Below, one piece after another: positions 43,621-55,444 of a DNA stretch of 64,000 nt; the stretch's first letter is position 1, and each line of letters begins with the position of its first letter. The DNA is from Deroplatys truncata. Taxonomy: Eukaryota; Arthropoda; Insecta; Mantodea; Mantidae. The notes beneath the pieces are model-generated. The model ran no database searches. It saw only the letters and a program-made list of their open reading frames with translations, and was not told the DNA's origin. The stretch lies in assembly GCA_030765065.1 (NCBI GenBank), contig CM060981.1, forward strand, positions 226,927,152 through 226,991,151. The letters run 5' to 3'. Made by a program: the position numbers and the translations under genes.

Positions 43621-44819
43621 GAGGAGTCAGTTTTGTGTCACTCCGTTACTTGAGCGAGTTAGCGAGTGCGATTCTGGTTCGACATCAAGTTCCGTTCTTC
43701 AAGCGAAAGTGGTGCTGCAGCAGGAGAACTTGAAGTCTTGTGTCGACTCCCCAGTGAGTGAACCGTTCGGAAGAATTGGCTACGTCGTGCGTATTGCATA
43801 ACGCCGCTATGCCAAGAAGGAAAGAAGTGACTGAGAAATTCTAGCTCACATTAATGAAGTGACAGTTGTAAAGCTGGACATTCACAATATCTCAATTGGC
43901 GTTGTTGTAGGGGAAACTCGCAGCCTTTCATTTATGCTAATTGTCATGCACTTCAGAAACATACGGTCACTGAAATCATAACAATATGAATTTACGTTGC
44001 TAATTCGCTGTTAATTTGTCATTAATATTTTCCCAGTGAGCCAGCATTGTTACTTTCCTAATTGTAAATATTTACAAGATATATCATGGCCGTGCAGAAA
44101 AATACTGTGCGGTGCACCTTTGTGAAGAATTTCGCAGACTATTGGAAATTATAATTACAATAAAGTGTAACGTAAATCCGTTACAGATTTTTCTTTAATT
44201 CCATAAAACATACTTGCCTAATCTCATAATTTATGTCTTATTTATTTGAGTTTTGTATTAAAGTAAATATATTCCTCAATTGTATGCTAAACGCTATTAT
44301 ATAACTTAATATGCAGTTTGCATCTGATGTGCGTATCTCGTAATTATTTCAGATACAACATGAAATTATTGCGGCAAAATGAGCAACAAAAATAATTCAA
44401 TATTATTTTGCCTTATGAATATGCTTATGGTCATGAATTTATTACAGTCACTTTATAATAGCAATTTATGCAATAAGTAGACAATCTTGATGAATATAGT
44501 GGGAGTGAATGTTGAAAATTTTCATAAGTGTCATATTAAGGTTATCTACTAATGGATATTACATTTAATGCAATATTATTTATAAATTGTAGGAAATATA
44601 TAATGAAATAATTGGCATCCATAGCTGACATAAGTGAGAGCGTCTTCGTGTGTTATGGGACGTCAGCTTCGCTCTCTGTAGTACATTTGTTGTTAATTGG
44701 CATGTTGAACCGATAAGCAAGACAGCCCTTTCTGGAAGAGGAGTGAACAGGTGTGATGTAGCCTGTTATCAGTAGAGTATTGTAAGCATGTCAATTCAGC
44801 ACTTAGTTATTGTATATTC

Positions 44820-44856
<37 letters not shown>

Positions 44857-45454
44857 TTGCTCAAAGAAAAGAATATCGCAAAATGGCTTCATTTTCCCTG
44901 TATTATCCATAACTTGGATTACTGTTATTACGTCAATGTTATAGGAAACGCTTCATTGCTGCTATTGGCACGTGTTCCATAATGAACCAATTATGCGCGG
45001 TACTAAATACAATACCTATTTATAATGGTGCGATTACATAAAATCCTTTTTAGTCGACCACACTATACCACGCTCATTACATATGACGTAATTGAACTAT
45101 AATGGCATTCATTATACTTCAGCGACTCATTATGATCTTACTTGGCTGCGCGCGCACCTCTCGTATACCCTTAACACTTTCAGAACAGCAGTACACTGGG
45201 GTCTACTCCCCATATAACGAAATATGTCTTTTTAAATAAAATAAATTCTGTTAATTGTAATTTTAAAATTGAGATAATTTTCTTTGTTTCAATATTGTTC
45301 ACTATACGCACAAAATCAATAAATACATCATGGACTCAATAATACTGCCATCCGATCATTTAATTACACACAATTAACAAGGTCAGATCCTTGTATAAAA
45401 ACTCAAAGTTACGAAATTACAGTGTGCTCGACAAAAAACAGTCGTATACAGTTT
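43621..45454. other. No recognisable gene
   Basis: A GC-moderate patch at 43600-43860 is followed by AT-rich DNA. An AAT array occupies 44819-44855. A 70-codon open frame (43589-43801) has no recognisable domain. Confidence 0.35.
44819..44855. repeat. AAT microsatellite
   Basis: About 12 AAT units. Confidence 0.85.
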
Positions 45455-45560
45455 GACTATAATGATAATTAAGGCGTTCGTATGAAAATTATGAAACTTG
45501 CTACTCTCGCGCTTTAATTACTACAGTTTTAGTTTTGTTGCACAATATACTGCTTCTAAG
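45455..45560. repeat. Repeat E, copy 2 (hairpin)
   Basis: It shares TCGTATGAAAATTATGAAAC with positions 39-58 and has the same flanking inverted arms (AATTAAGGCG and CGCTTTAATTACTAC). The rest of the surroundings differ. Confidence 0.45.
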
Positions 45561-45937
45561 TATAAAAAGGCTCAATAATTTGACGACGACGATGACTCCT
45601 GCTCTCTATAAACTTTCAGAACACGCATTCTTGAATATTTTTCCACGCTTCTTGTTACACGAAAACTAATGAAGTAATTTAGGCGTGCTGCATTGCTGCA
45701 TAGGGATGCTTCTAGCACTACTGGGGATAATCCTGTCTTTACAGTGCACACACTGCTGAAGGTGTACGTGCCTAAATTTTAAACACTTCCTGCAACTTGG
45801 TGTAAATACAAGATCGGAGAGTGAGGTCTACGGAATCGAGAGAGCAGGTGTTTTATATATTTACTTGTTTTAAAGAAACTGTAAGGTACTTTACACACGA
45901 GTATTGCACCATATACCTTGCAGGGTGATATGCCTTA
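45561..45937. other. No recognisable feature
   Basis: Unassigned sequence between repeat E and a family A copy. Confidence 0.3.
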
Positions 45938-46690
45938 AAAATCTGTTGCACTCTATTCTTGTACAAACTATTTTTATAAACACTTATTCTCCATCTACTT
46001 CATGTTAATCCATATAAACATTTTCAGAAACTATCTTATGTTAATTTTCTTGTAGGTGCAAGGGGAATATGGTAGGTTTTAAGTGGTAGTCAAATATTTT
46101 AAGAACTGGTTGCTATGTGGAGTATTCGATTCTCTTAGCATGTCCAGGACATAAAAAACGAATAACGAATTCCGATTTGGGAAAAAGTATAAGTACTAAA
46201 AAATTAAAATAAATAACAAGGAATATCTCGGAAATAGTTCACTAGACCAAAAAAATGTATATGCAATAAATCGCGTATTCTAACGATTTCTACATATTTT
46301 GTGTAGTCAAGGTTTGTCTATCTCTTACGGTTTACCAGTTATGCAAAAGTCATTCAGAATGAAGAGGACTTTTGGAGACATTCTCAGAAAATTCAAGATA
46401 TAAATTTCATTTACCATGAAAATATTTTAAACATATGATATTCTAATCAAAATCGTTGTATCGCATCCTTGAAAGATATAAACTCAAATAGCAAGTTTGG
46501 TATTTATCTGACTTTTCGTTTTTGAGTATTCTGTTCACAGCCTGGCAGATGCAGACACGGACATGCTTCTAAAAATGCTTTATTTGGATTCAGAACACTC
46601 ATAACATCTATTTTCGGTGAAATCCCGGTATCGAATTTTTGGGTGGAGTGCAATATTTCCCCTACTTAATATACGCAGTAGAGAAGGTAA
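45938..46690 (+). mobile_element. Family A copy A16, no CA array
   Basis: It starts AATCTGTTGCACTCTATTC (a deletion removes part of the 5' end and inverted repeat) and ends ACGCAGTAGAGAAGGTAAA. At the usual place of the CA array it has CCTGGCAGATGCAGACACGG, so array loss or absence is visible in this copy. Confidence 0.75.
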
Positions 46691-46904
46691 AAATATAATG
46701 TACTTAAATAATAAACTAGCCCGGCTTACTGGTAACAGTTGAGAAAACCAAACTTTTCGGTAAATTGATGTATCATCCTAAGGCTGTGAAAATGGATATG
46801 TATGGAGGCAGAAAATTTTCTTATAACACAGCCTGAATACTCCGTAGTGTTCTTTTTTCCTCATTAAGGTAACTCTCGGACTGCGGAAAGCGAGCTTAGG
46901 TATA

Positions 46905-48145
46905 CACTATGTGATCAAAGGTATCCGGACACCCCACAAACATAGTTTTTCATCTTAGGTGCATTGTGCTGCCACCTACTGCCTGGTACTCATTATCCGC
47001 GACGTCAGTAGTCATTAGACATCGTGAAACAGCAGAATGGGGCGCTCCGTGGAACTCACGGACTTCGAACGTGGTCAGGTGATTGGGTGTCACTTGTGTC
47101 AGAAGTCTGTACGCGATATTTACACACTACTAAATATCCTTAGGTCCACTGTTTCTGATGTGATAGTAAAGTGGAAACATGAAGGGACATGTACAGCACA
47201 AAAGCGTACAGGCCGACCTCGTCTGTTGACTGACAGGGACCGCCGACATTTGAAGAGGGTCGTAAAGAGAAATGGGCAGCATCTATCCAGACCATCACAC
47301 AGGAATTCCAAACTGCATCAGGATCCACTCCAAGTACTATGGCAGTTAGGCGTGAGGTGAGAAACCTTGGATTCCATGGTCGAGCGGCTGCTCATAAGCC
47401 ACACATCACGCAGGAAAATGCCAAACAAGCCTTGCTTGGTGTAAGGAGCGTCAACATTACACGATTGAACAGTGGCAAAACGTTGAGAGGAGTGGCGAAT
47501 CACGGTACACAATGTGGCGATCCGATGACATGGTGTGGGTATGGCGAATGCCCGGTGAAAATCATCTGCCAGCGTGTGTAGTGCCAACAGTGAAATTCGG
47601 AAGTAGTGGTATTATGGTGTGGTCGTGTTTTTCCTGGAGGGGACTTGCACCCCTTGTTGTTTTGCGCGGCACGATCACAGCCCAGACCTACATTGATATT
47701 TTAAGCACTTTCCTGCTTCCCACTGTTGAAGAGCAATTCGGGGATGGCAATTGCATCTTTCAATTCGATCGAGCACCTGTTCATACTGCATGTGCTGTGG
47801 CGGAGTGGTTACACGGCAATAATATCCCTGTAATGGACTGACCTGCACAGTCCTGATTTGAATTCTATAGAACACCTTTGGGATGTTTTGGAACGCCGAC
47901 TTCGTACCAGGCTTCACCGACCTACATCGATACCTCCCCTTAATTCCGCACTCCGTGAAGAATGTGCTGCCATTCCCCAAGAAACCTTCCAGCACCTGAT
48001 TGAAAGTATGCCTGCGAGAGTGAACGCTGCCATCAGGCTAAGGGTGGGCCAACACCATATTGACGTCCAGCATTACCGATGGAGGGCGCCACGAACTTGT
48101 ACGACATTTTCAGCCAGGTATTCGGATACTTTCGATCACGTAGTG
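46905..48145 (+). mobile_element. Tc1-like DNA transposon, copy 3
   Basis: TA flanks both ends (46903-46904, 48146-48147). The termini are CACTATGTGATCAAAGGTAT and GGATACTTTCGATCACGTAG, then TG. At 1241 bp it is full length. It is the best preserved copy structurally, but the gene is broken. Confidence 0.92.
47037..48080 (+). pseudogene. Tc1-like transposase relic, first catalytic Asp lost
   Basis: The ATG at 47037 opens MGRSVELTDFERGQVIGCHL and the HTH/hinge region to about 47300. The core then continues in two further frames. The first catalytic site reads SGESRY (about 47490), with Gly in place of the Asp seen in copy 1. The second, [11 protein letters not shown] (47757 on), keeps Asp. 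The third region, DLNSIEHLWDVLERRL (47860), keeps Glu. I count three frame changes plus a stop after NNIPVMD. The family's DD34E spacing is otherwise intact. Confidence 0.85.
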
Positions 48146-48189
48146 TATATGGCCTATCTACAAGTACAAATATTAGTATAAGCCTGGGG

Positions 48190-48960
48190 AAATATTGCAG
48201 TTTTTCAAGTGGAAGTATTTGAGCTGTGCCTATGATAAACGAATACTCATCCTCTCGGACAATCAAAGTGCTTTAAAACACTCTCTTCAGGACAGATAAA
48301 ATCACAACTGTTTGAGAATGCCTAAATGCCCTGATTGACCTAATTGCCCCATCATCTCACACCAGGCTTGAAATACGGTGGGTGGCGGGTCATCAGGGCA
48401 TCTATGGAGATGAAAAATCCGATCAGCTGTCTGAAAAGGATGCCGAGATACCCTTGGCCATGAACCCGTGTTTGGAATCAGTACACGTACTGCAAAACCT
48501 CGGCAATAGCATGGATTAGGGAAAAAACTGCAAGTAAACCTATCCTGGATAAAGACAGGCAAGGAAATTGATCTTAGTTCGATGCGACGCTATTTCCTCA
48601 TTTCGCCTGAGATTGTATAGGGATAAGGAAAGTGATTGCATTAATTTCTGAACATGACCACTTCAGGAAACATCTACGTAAAGTAGGATTCTACAGGGGT
48701 GCACCCATCTGTAGAATGTGCAAAGAAGAAGAGGAAACTTCCTCGCATGTCTCCTTTGACTGCCCATTCCTGGCAAGAAACAGCACTCTTTCTACAACTA
48801 GAGAAGATCTGGTAAACGATGCTGACATTGGAAACAAGAACTGCAACTTGTTTTCAGAGAGCAGATTTTGGGAAACAATGATAGCATCCTCTCCAGTGAG
48901 GTTGTACAATAATCCTTTCGGCTGACTGTCAGAAGGTCGATAAAACTCGAACAAAAACCC
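48190..48960 (+). pseudogene. LINE relic: RNase H domain and C-terminal zinc-knuckle-like motif
   Basis: ILSDNQSALKHSLQDR (48246 on) is the second RNase H acidic motif. WVAGHQGIYGDEKSDQLSEK (48380 on) is the characteristic His/Asp motif of LINE-encoded RNase H. Downstream, HFRKHLRKVGFYRGAPICRM and CKEEEETSSHVSFDCP (48655-48775) form the usual Cys/His cluster. Several stops and frame changes lie between. The I/R1/LOA-like group of RNase H-bearing LINEs fits best. The reverse transcriptase itself is absent. Confidence 0.7.
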
Positions 48961-49254
48961 TCTCATCTAACCTCTCTCATTTAGAACACAGCCAATTAAT
49001 TATACCTATATTACAGCATACTAGTATTCGTTGGGAAGCTCGAAGTTGGCTTAGAATGTATTAAATGCATTTCCAGTTTGTGCATTCTACTCTGTAAGGA
49101 TAAGAAAATTTACTTACAGTCATAAAAAATAAGTAAAAGGATAGTTATCTCCAAACCGATAATGGATGCAACAAAATAAGAAAGGCTTCCTATTCCTCTA
49201 ACGGACATCAATATGCTCTTAAAATACTATTCTAACTTTTGGGGTGTGATTAAA
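48961..49254. other. No recognisable feature
   Basis: Possibly the 3' untranslated part of the LINE relic; nothing distinctive. Confidence 0.3.
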
Positions 49255-49800
49255 TTCCCTATACAGACTTTTAGGACTTGTAGTGGGGACCAAGGCGGTT
49301 AACTTTAGCACAGGAACTCATGTACAGAAACGCACCTTTTTCTATAGGGGTCTCGTATATCAAGGATTGCATGTAACCCCACACATGGTAGCCAAGAGGG
49401 GTGAAATCGGAAGAACGTGCAGGCCAAGCGATCGGGCCATCACGACCTATCCACCGTTGCCTAAATCGTTGGTTTAGATGACGTCGGACCGCAAGTGCAA
49501 AATGAGCTGGTGCGTCATCATGCTGGAACCACATGGTTTGACGCACATGCAGTGGCACATCCTCCAAGAACCCATGAGGTACGCCTTCAAGGAATCGCAA
49601 GTTCGTCACTCGTGAGATTTGGTGGAAGACGGTATGGCCCAATCACACACCCATTAAGGTGGCCTGCCCAAATGTTCAGATCATATTGTTGCTGAAACCC
49701 ATCACAAACTCAACTGAATGGCATGTAAACAAACGTGTAGTGAACTTGGGACATCAGGTGATCGGTAAATGACGTATGGGCTGCCTTAGTCAAGACCATC
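49255..49800 (-). pseudogene. DUF4817-type transposase relic, minus strand
   Basis: Minus-strand reading gives LNIWAGHLNGCVIGPYRLPP (about 49690), then LEGVPHGFLEDVPLHVRQTM, WFQHDDAPAHFALAVRRHLN and RWIGRDGPIAWPARSSD, ending near SLIYETPIEKG. The order matches the middle and C-terminal catalytic parts of this mariner-related family. The N-terminal DNA-binding part and the first Asp segment are missing. The longest open stretch is 49271-49642. Confidence 0.7.
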
Positions 49801-50539
49801 TTGATGAATGGCACCGAAAAGCGTGTGTGGTGATTTTGCGTGTAGCGGAAAAAAAAACATTACATTTCTGGACACGAGTTCCTATTCTAAACTTGATCGT
49901 CTTGCCCCACTAGAAGTCCTCAAAGTCTGTAAAGGGAATTTAGACACACTCTGTAAGTTTGGCTTTCTTCTTCTTGCGTTCGCGTGCATTGTAATGCGCT
50001 GTAATTGAGTTACAAATATTCTGACATTTCAGTTCAGTACACTGAGATCTGTTGCACTGTACACCAGTAGTAAGCAACCTGCAGGTCAATCACTACTTCT
50101 GCAGTCAGATGGAGGGGTCCCCCAGCAAGTGGAAATTGACACCGTACGTAGGCCATTATAAGACTTATGATTTACGTGACCCCCTTGAAGGTAGGGATGA
50201 AGAAGAGACTCAAAGGGCGACTAGACCCGGACGACGATGCGCGCTGCCAAGGATTCCAAAATGATACCAACCCTAGCGCCAGTGGGAGCCTTCTGTTTCA
50301 TCTTCTACCCGGGGATCCGGGTCACCAATCGTCCATTCAAGCGCCTGGGAGAAGTGTTTATCAAGTGCAATCCCCACCGTCCCGCCGCAACGTACCAATC
50401 GTAGCCACCTAGTCCAAAAACTCTGAAACAAGTTCTTTGTAGTGATAATGGTTTGAATGTAGGCAACTTGAAGTCCACTGCTTAAGAATTCCTATGCCTG
50501 CTCATGTATAATAGTAACATGCACTATAATGAGTGCTAA
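49801..50539. other. No firm feature
   Basis: Mixed sequence with a GC-richer part (50110-50410) and open frames of 70-81 codons that match nothing. The GC-rich part could be a SINE or retroposon body without a recognisable head. Confidence 0.3.
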
Positions 50540-50740
50540 ACTTGTTATAATTAGGGTTAAAAGTGAAACAGACGAAAGGAAATGATGGGGACAAGAAATT
50601 CGTGGTAGTAGAAGAACCACTCCATGGGCCTAGGGAAACTAAGAGAAAACCGAATGTCAGAGTGACAGGCCTAACAGGAATCAAACCTGGGATTTCCCGA
50701 ATGTGAGCGTCACACTTTACCGCGTAGGCTTTTGTTCAGT
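50540..50740 (-). mobile_element. SINE S1 head fragment, minus
   Basis: The minus strand shows GTAAAGTGTGACGCTCACAT, a degenerate B box (GGTTTGATTCC, about 50680), then CGGTTTTCTCTTAGTTTCCC and the pyrimidine-rich body start. Only the 5' 200 bp remain. Confidence 0.5.
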
Positions 50741-50944
50741 GCTTCTCCAATAGTAGTCTTCTCACAAGACTGCTTGTTTTATGTTACTTGTATTGCTCCT
50801 GTAATTTGATACAGAGTTGTGTCTAAGAGTAACTGGACAAAAGTAGATATGGTTTTAAGGTTGCTTCACATGGGGACTTTCGGTTATTCATCTGACCTAA
50901 GGCAAATCTGACAAGGGCCGTAGGATTTACGAGTAGTTATATAA

Positions 50945-52570
50945 GCTGACAACTTCCAAATAAATATATATCAGTGAACATACATACATCTGAGGAGCAC
51001 TGTTTCGTTGATGCAGGTAGTTCTCGAAGAGTTCTTACCAAAGAATTTGGTAAAGAGGTGTTACATATCTTCAAAAAGAACCCACAAGTACCAGAAGAGT
51101 TGTTCAATAATTTCGGGTGATCGAGTGTCACATTTGGAAAGTTCCTCATGAGAATGAACTCCATACTTTTCAGGACAGAAAGTGTACGCGTGGATCTAGA
51201 TGACTTGCCTCATCAACTAGAATTTGTTGACTGAATCCTCCAGCAAGCAGATGACCAACCGCAATTCCCCAGAAGTCTGCTATTTACAGATGAGACTTGC
51301 TTTACACACACTATAGTCACGTATGGGCACAGAATAATCCTCGACAACTTACATCCTTGTACACCAGCAGCGGAAACGTCGCGGTAATCCGTCCGTGTTA
51401 TCTTCTTTTACTTGGCGCCTATTGTTGTTTTACTATTTTGAATTTTGGGCTCTTTGTCCTCCGGCTAGCTATTACTACTCAGTCGAGCAAATATCTCTTG
51501 AACAGGGTGTGTAAACGGAAAGAGTTGTCACTAAAAGATAACACTGATAAAAGAATTTGTTTTTACACTTTTATTGCCGTCACACTTAATTAATTACACA
51601 TATTTAATCTTGATACACGCCTGACTGAAACACTTATATTTTCGAATGTAGCTACAATCACTTATTTGCCGCGCACTATTAATTCGCGTATTTCACATTT
51701 TGTAACTAACTGTACGACGCGAGAGATTCTGTAGAATCTCGCAATGTGTACCTCATGAATGCTTCCTTAGAACTGCCTGACGTGTAACTCGCGAGAGAGA
51801 TTTCTTAGAACTGCGCGACGTTTGCCTTGTGAATGATTCTGTAGAACTGCGCGATACTTGCCCCGGCTCAAGAATTTATACTCCCTCAATGCCTAAACAT
51901 TATAATAGAGCTGATATTGGTTAATAAAGCGCGCCAACATTAGTGTCTATTTTATAAGCCAATCAAAATTACAAACATATGCTCTAAGAGAAGATATTCC
52001 CGCCATTTCTAAAGAAAGGCGCGCTACCCTGACGTCATTTGTTTGTCTCATCTAATTGATAAACAACTCACCCCATCGCTTCATTGTTACCCGCTCCTAT
52101 TGTCAGTTTCAGTGAAGCCGTGTAAACTTATTTCCTAACAATGCTTATAGTTAACAAACATCTCAAATCATTGTCATACAATAATGTTTATTTACACTAC
52201 AATTACTCTGGCATTCACAGTGTTGTGATATAAAATACTGCCTCAACGTATGAGCAGGAATTGCGGACTATTCCTTCATCGGCCTGTATTTGTTATCTCT
52301 ACGGCTGAATGTTGTCACCCAGTGTGTTTCTGCGAGACGCGATGCCTGGGCTCTTGGAGAATGGACTACTTGCGATCAGGCAAGCATGTGGTTTAGGCAT
52401 GATGGCGCACCGCTGAGACAGAAATCTCTGAATAGAGAATTTGATGTGAGGTGGATTGGGCACGGTAGACAATTAGCATGACCTCCGCGTTCACCTGACC
52501 TGACACCTTGGTACTTTTTCCTCTGGGGAGCCATAAAGAAAACAGTTAAGCCACGCAACTTAAAATTGAA
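50945..52570 (+). pseudogene. DUF4817-type transposase relic split by an insertion
   Basis: The left part (50945-51355) holds TKEFGKEVLHIFKKNPQ and LLFTDETCFT, followed by HVWAQNNPR in another frame. The right part (about 52240-52570) holds the equivalent of NVWAGI with a stop at the Trp, then IGLYLLSLRLN, MWFRHDGAP and PPRSPDLTPWYFFLWG. A block of about 0.88 kb (51360-52240) with no transposase sequence lies between. Several stops and frame shifts are present. Confidence 0.65.
51360..52240 (-). mobile_element. LTR-like fossil inserted in a transposase relic
   Basis: About 880 bp. Read on the minus strand it shows a CCAAT/TATA-type block (TTGATTGGCTTATAAAATAG, about 51960), an AATAAAAG signal near 51570, and GGCGCC near 51414, where a primer-binding site could start. 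Four diverged 36-38-bp tandem units lie at 51733-51866. No coding part is present, so a solitary long terminal repeat of an old retroelement is the best guess. The ends are not defined precisely and no flanking duplication was found. Confidence 0.35.
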
Positions 52571-52868
52571 CATATGCCAATATAATGCATAATAGCTGCA
52601 CCATAAATCGTTTAAACTAATTCTGGTATCTTCCAAAGAATCCGCCAGTCTTTGATGTGACGCTTTGTTACTTGTCTGAATGACAATTATTGTTTTGTGT
52701 TTGAACTTTTAACAGTTGGTGAGCATTAATCTCAACGTGTATTAGGTAATAGTAGTAGAATTATTATTATTATTCTTGCATTCCAAAAAGAGCTTTTGAG
52801 ATGACCGGAACGGTTCTATAGATCCAAGCTATACCGATGATGATGATGATGATGATAATAATAATAAA

Positions 52869-52904
<36 letters not shown>

Positions 52905-53282
52905 TCTTGTAACTTACAAACAAGATATTATTTTTAAGTTGACGCATGTACCAGCGCAACTAAATATTTTTGTAATCCCCGGTTCCTATCCTTAAAACAC
53001 TTCATTTTAAATACAATTTTTATCCTAAACTGTTGCATAAATAATTTTTCCGTAACCTATGCTATGTGTATGTGTGTGATCACGCGCGCGCTCGCGCATA
53101 CGCACACAAGAGCTGATTCTGCACTAATGCTTAACATGGATCATTATTATAAATCGTATAATTTTTATTCTTAAACAATTCTTTGAAAACACCCTAAGAA
53201 GTTTGATTCTGAAGCAGTATAAAAGAGCGGATTACATTTCAAATCTTTCTAGTGTTAAAATACCAGTTTCATGGCCTCCTTC
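52571..53282. other. No gene; GAT/AAT microsatellite
   Basis: GAT then AAT arrays lie at 52834-52903. An alternating GC stretch (CGCGCGCGCTCGCGC, about 53085) with Z-DNA-type composition follows. The rest is AT-rich. Confidence 0.4.
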
Positions 53283-53470
53283 AGGCCGGCCCTCGTAGCC
53301 GTGGTCGCTGAAGTATATAGCTCCGCCAAGCTAAGGTTCGCGGGTTTGAGTCCCCCCATGGGCATGTGTGTTTGTGTGTGAATGTGTGTTGTGTAATTGC
53401 TGTGATAAGCGGTAACGAAAACAGTAAATACACAGTATCATAAACTGGGTAAAACAAGAGAACTTTTGGG
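53283..53470 (+). mobile_element. tRNA-derived SINE S2, plus copy
   Basis: The head is GGCCGGCCCTCGTAGCCGTG. The B box GGTTTGAGTCCCCCCATGGG is slightly altered. The tail is GCGGTAACGAAAACAGTAAA, then ACTGGGTAAAACAAG. A TA array follows at 53475-53505. Confidence 0.75.
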
Positions 53471-53471
53471 G

Positions 53472-53474
<3 letters not shown>

Positions 53475-53505
<31 letters not shown>
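53475..53505. repeat. TA microsatellite at a transposon edge
   Basis: About 15 TA units, then GTGTGTGTGT. It stands where the outer part of the left inverted repeat of the next element should be. Confidence 0.85.
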
Positions 53506-53515
<10 letters not shown>

Positions 53516-54558
53516 CATGGGTATGGGTTTCTCACACCAAAAGAACGAAAAAAGTTCATATGAACATATGCTCCATAATCCTTGGTTTTCGCGTTATTCC
53601 TGTCACAATGAAAGTGTGAGTTCAACGGCCTTCGGGGTCCAACCTCAAAACTTCATTTCTCTATGCATTCGTAGAAGGCGTTGACCCATTGTACTACATA
53701 GGTAGATGGCGAAGTGTTGCCATGGAGACTTGTTTACGTTTGTCATTTGTCATTAGTTCGTCTTCAACGTTTCAATTGTGTACATTTAGTGAGTTAATTG
53801 CACGTGTTTCGTTCCACCATGGCTGGATATTCATTTCGTGAACAGGCAGACATGATTTTTATGCATGGTCGCGCGAATGGTAATGGACGCGAGGCTGCAC
53901 GGCTCTATCAGATGGAGTTTCCAGACCGAAGACAACCGAGTCATGCAACCTTTGTCGCTGTTTATCGTCGCCTTGCTGAGACAGGAACCGTTGCACCACG
54001 GACTATTGATTGAGGAAGACCAAGAGTTGTTCGTACGCCAGAACGCGAAGAACAGATGTTAAAGTGTGTCGAAGACGATCCAGGTATCAGTACAAGACAA
54101 TTGGCTGTGGCATCTGGTACATCACACGTAACAGCATGGAGGGATAGGCAGAGGAGGACCAGTTCCATGGTTTGCAGATTCTCCCGACCTCAATCCTGTG
54201 GATGTTTACCTCTGTGGGCATCTTAAATCATTGGTTTATGGAGCAGCTATCCCGGATGCAGAAACGCTTCATCGACGTGTCATGGAAGCCTGCGAAACCA
54301 TTCGACACCATCCCGGAGTTTTTGACAGGGTGCGACATTCCATGATTCGACGAGTACAGGCATGCATAGAAGCAAGAGAAGGACATTTCGAGCATTTATT
54401 ATGAGTTTTGTGTGTTATAAGTGTACTAGTGTGTTGAACACCTCCTAACGAGATAACAAAGGATTTGGGACATATGTTCGTATGAACTTTTTTCCTTCTT
54501 GTGGTGTAAGAAACCCATACCCGAAGTTTGTAAAAGTATTTCTGAAACATCCTGTATA
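53516..54558 (+). mobile_element. DUF4817-type DNA transposon with inverted repeats, internally deleted
   Basis: The left inverted repeat GGGTATGGGTTTCTCACACC continues for about 65 bp. Its partner at 54450-54523, read inward, is GGGTATGGGTTTCTTACACC with AAGTTCATACGAACATATG further in. The right end continues 35 bp further to ACATCCTGT at 54555. On the left those outer 35 bp are gone, replaced by microsatellite. TA-rich sequence follows the right end. Confidence 0.8.
53819..54404 (+). pseudogene. DUF4817-type transposase, deletion derivative
   Basis: The ATG at 53819 has good context (CCACCATGG). MAGYSFREQADMIFMHGRAN and ARLYQMEFPDRRQPSHATF form the HTH-type DUF4817 region, with TGTVAPRTID then a stop in the GRPR hinge. 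Another frame continues the second HTH part to SGTSHVTAWR. A large deletion removes both Asp segments; sequence resumes at IGRGGPVPWFADSPDLNPVD and runs open to RHSMIRRVQACIEAREGHFE and a stop at 54404. The C-terminus is complete for the family. Confidence 0.8.
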
Positions 54559-55444
54559 AACCGTTTTCCAGAGTTTCAGCGTTCGATTCTCCGCTGGAGG
54601 ATGGATTTTTTCTTAGCTAGGATTATTCCACATCCTCCCTAGAGTCTCGAATTATGAGGGAGACTGTAAATGTGTGTGTAATTAATTTTTAAATAAAAAA
54701 ACCCATAGTTAAACAAACCTAAAAGTTAATACGAATGAACATTATTGTGGATAAGCGCTTCTTCCAAAGACAAAGCCGTAGATGTTAAAGACGGCTTTAA
54801 ACGCGGCATATAAATGGAAAAAAGTGGGTTTTCTGGCTTTTAAAATTGCACTACAATTTCCTTCACGCAAGATCCTTAAGCAGAAACATGAAACTTTAAA
54901 AGCTCGCATTGAGGTGAAAAATAGATTAGAAAAAAGAATGTTATGCAATCCGCGATTCTTTTCTTTTTAACGTCTTTGCCGTTTAATGTATTTTTAGATT
55001 TTTAATCACAAACCAGCAGTCTTTATAAAAAACACTTACCAAATTTTGTCCTTAGAACAAATTTGTAAATTTTTAGGTACTATTTTTTAATTTTTTCGGA
55101 CGAGATACATTTTGGAAACAATGATGAATTTATAAATTGTACAAAATCTAAATAAAAATTTAATGAAAGAGTGAAAATTTGGCCAATTAATCTGAAAGTT
55201 GATCAATTAATAGTAATGTGATGCAAATACGAAGCCTTTAGGTTCACCGATTCAAAGTTTCCAGATTTTCCTTCAATATTCCCTTAACGAGCTCAGAATT
55301 TTCCTGTAGTAACGATTTTTTCATATTTCTAAGGATTTCCTTATATAAAACTAACGAGAATGAAAACACTTCAGCTGCTATTTTCAGAAACTAAAGATAA
55401 ATGCTTAATTCGTCATGCAGACGTCTTGGATTTATGCTGGTTTA
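54559..55444. other. No recognisable feature
   Basis: AT-rich. Open frames of about 62-68 codons at 54742-54970 overlap on both strands and show no domain. Confidence 0.35.
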
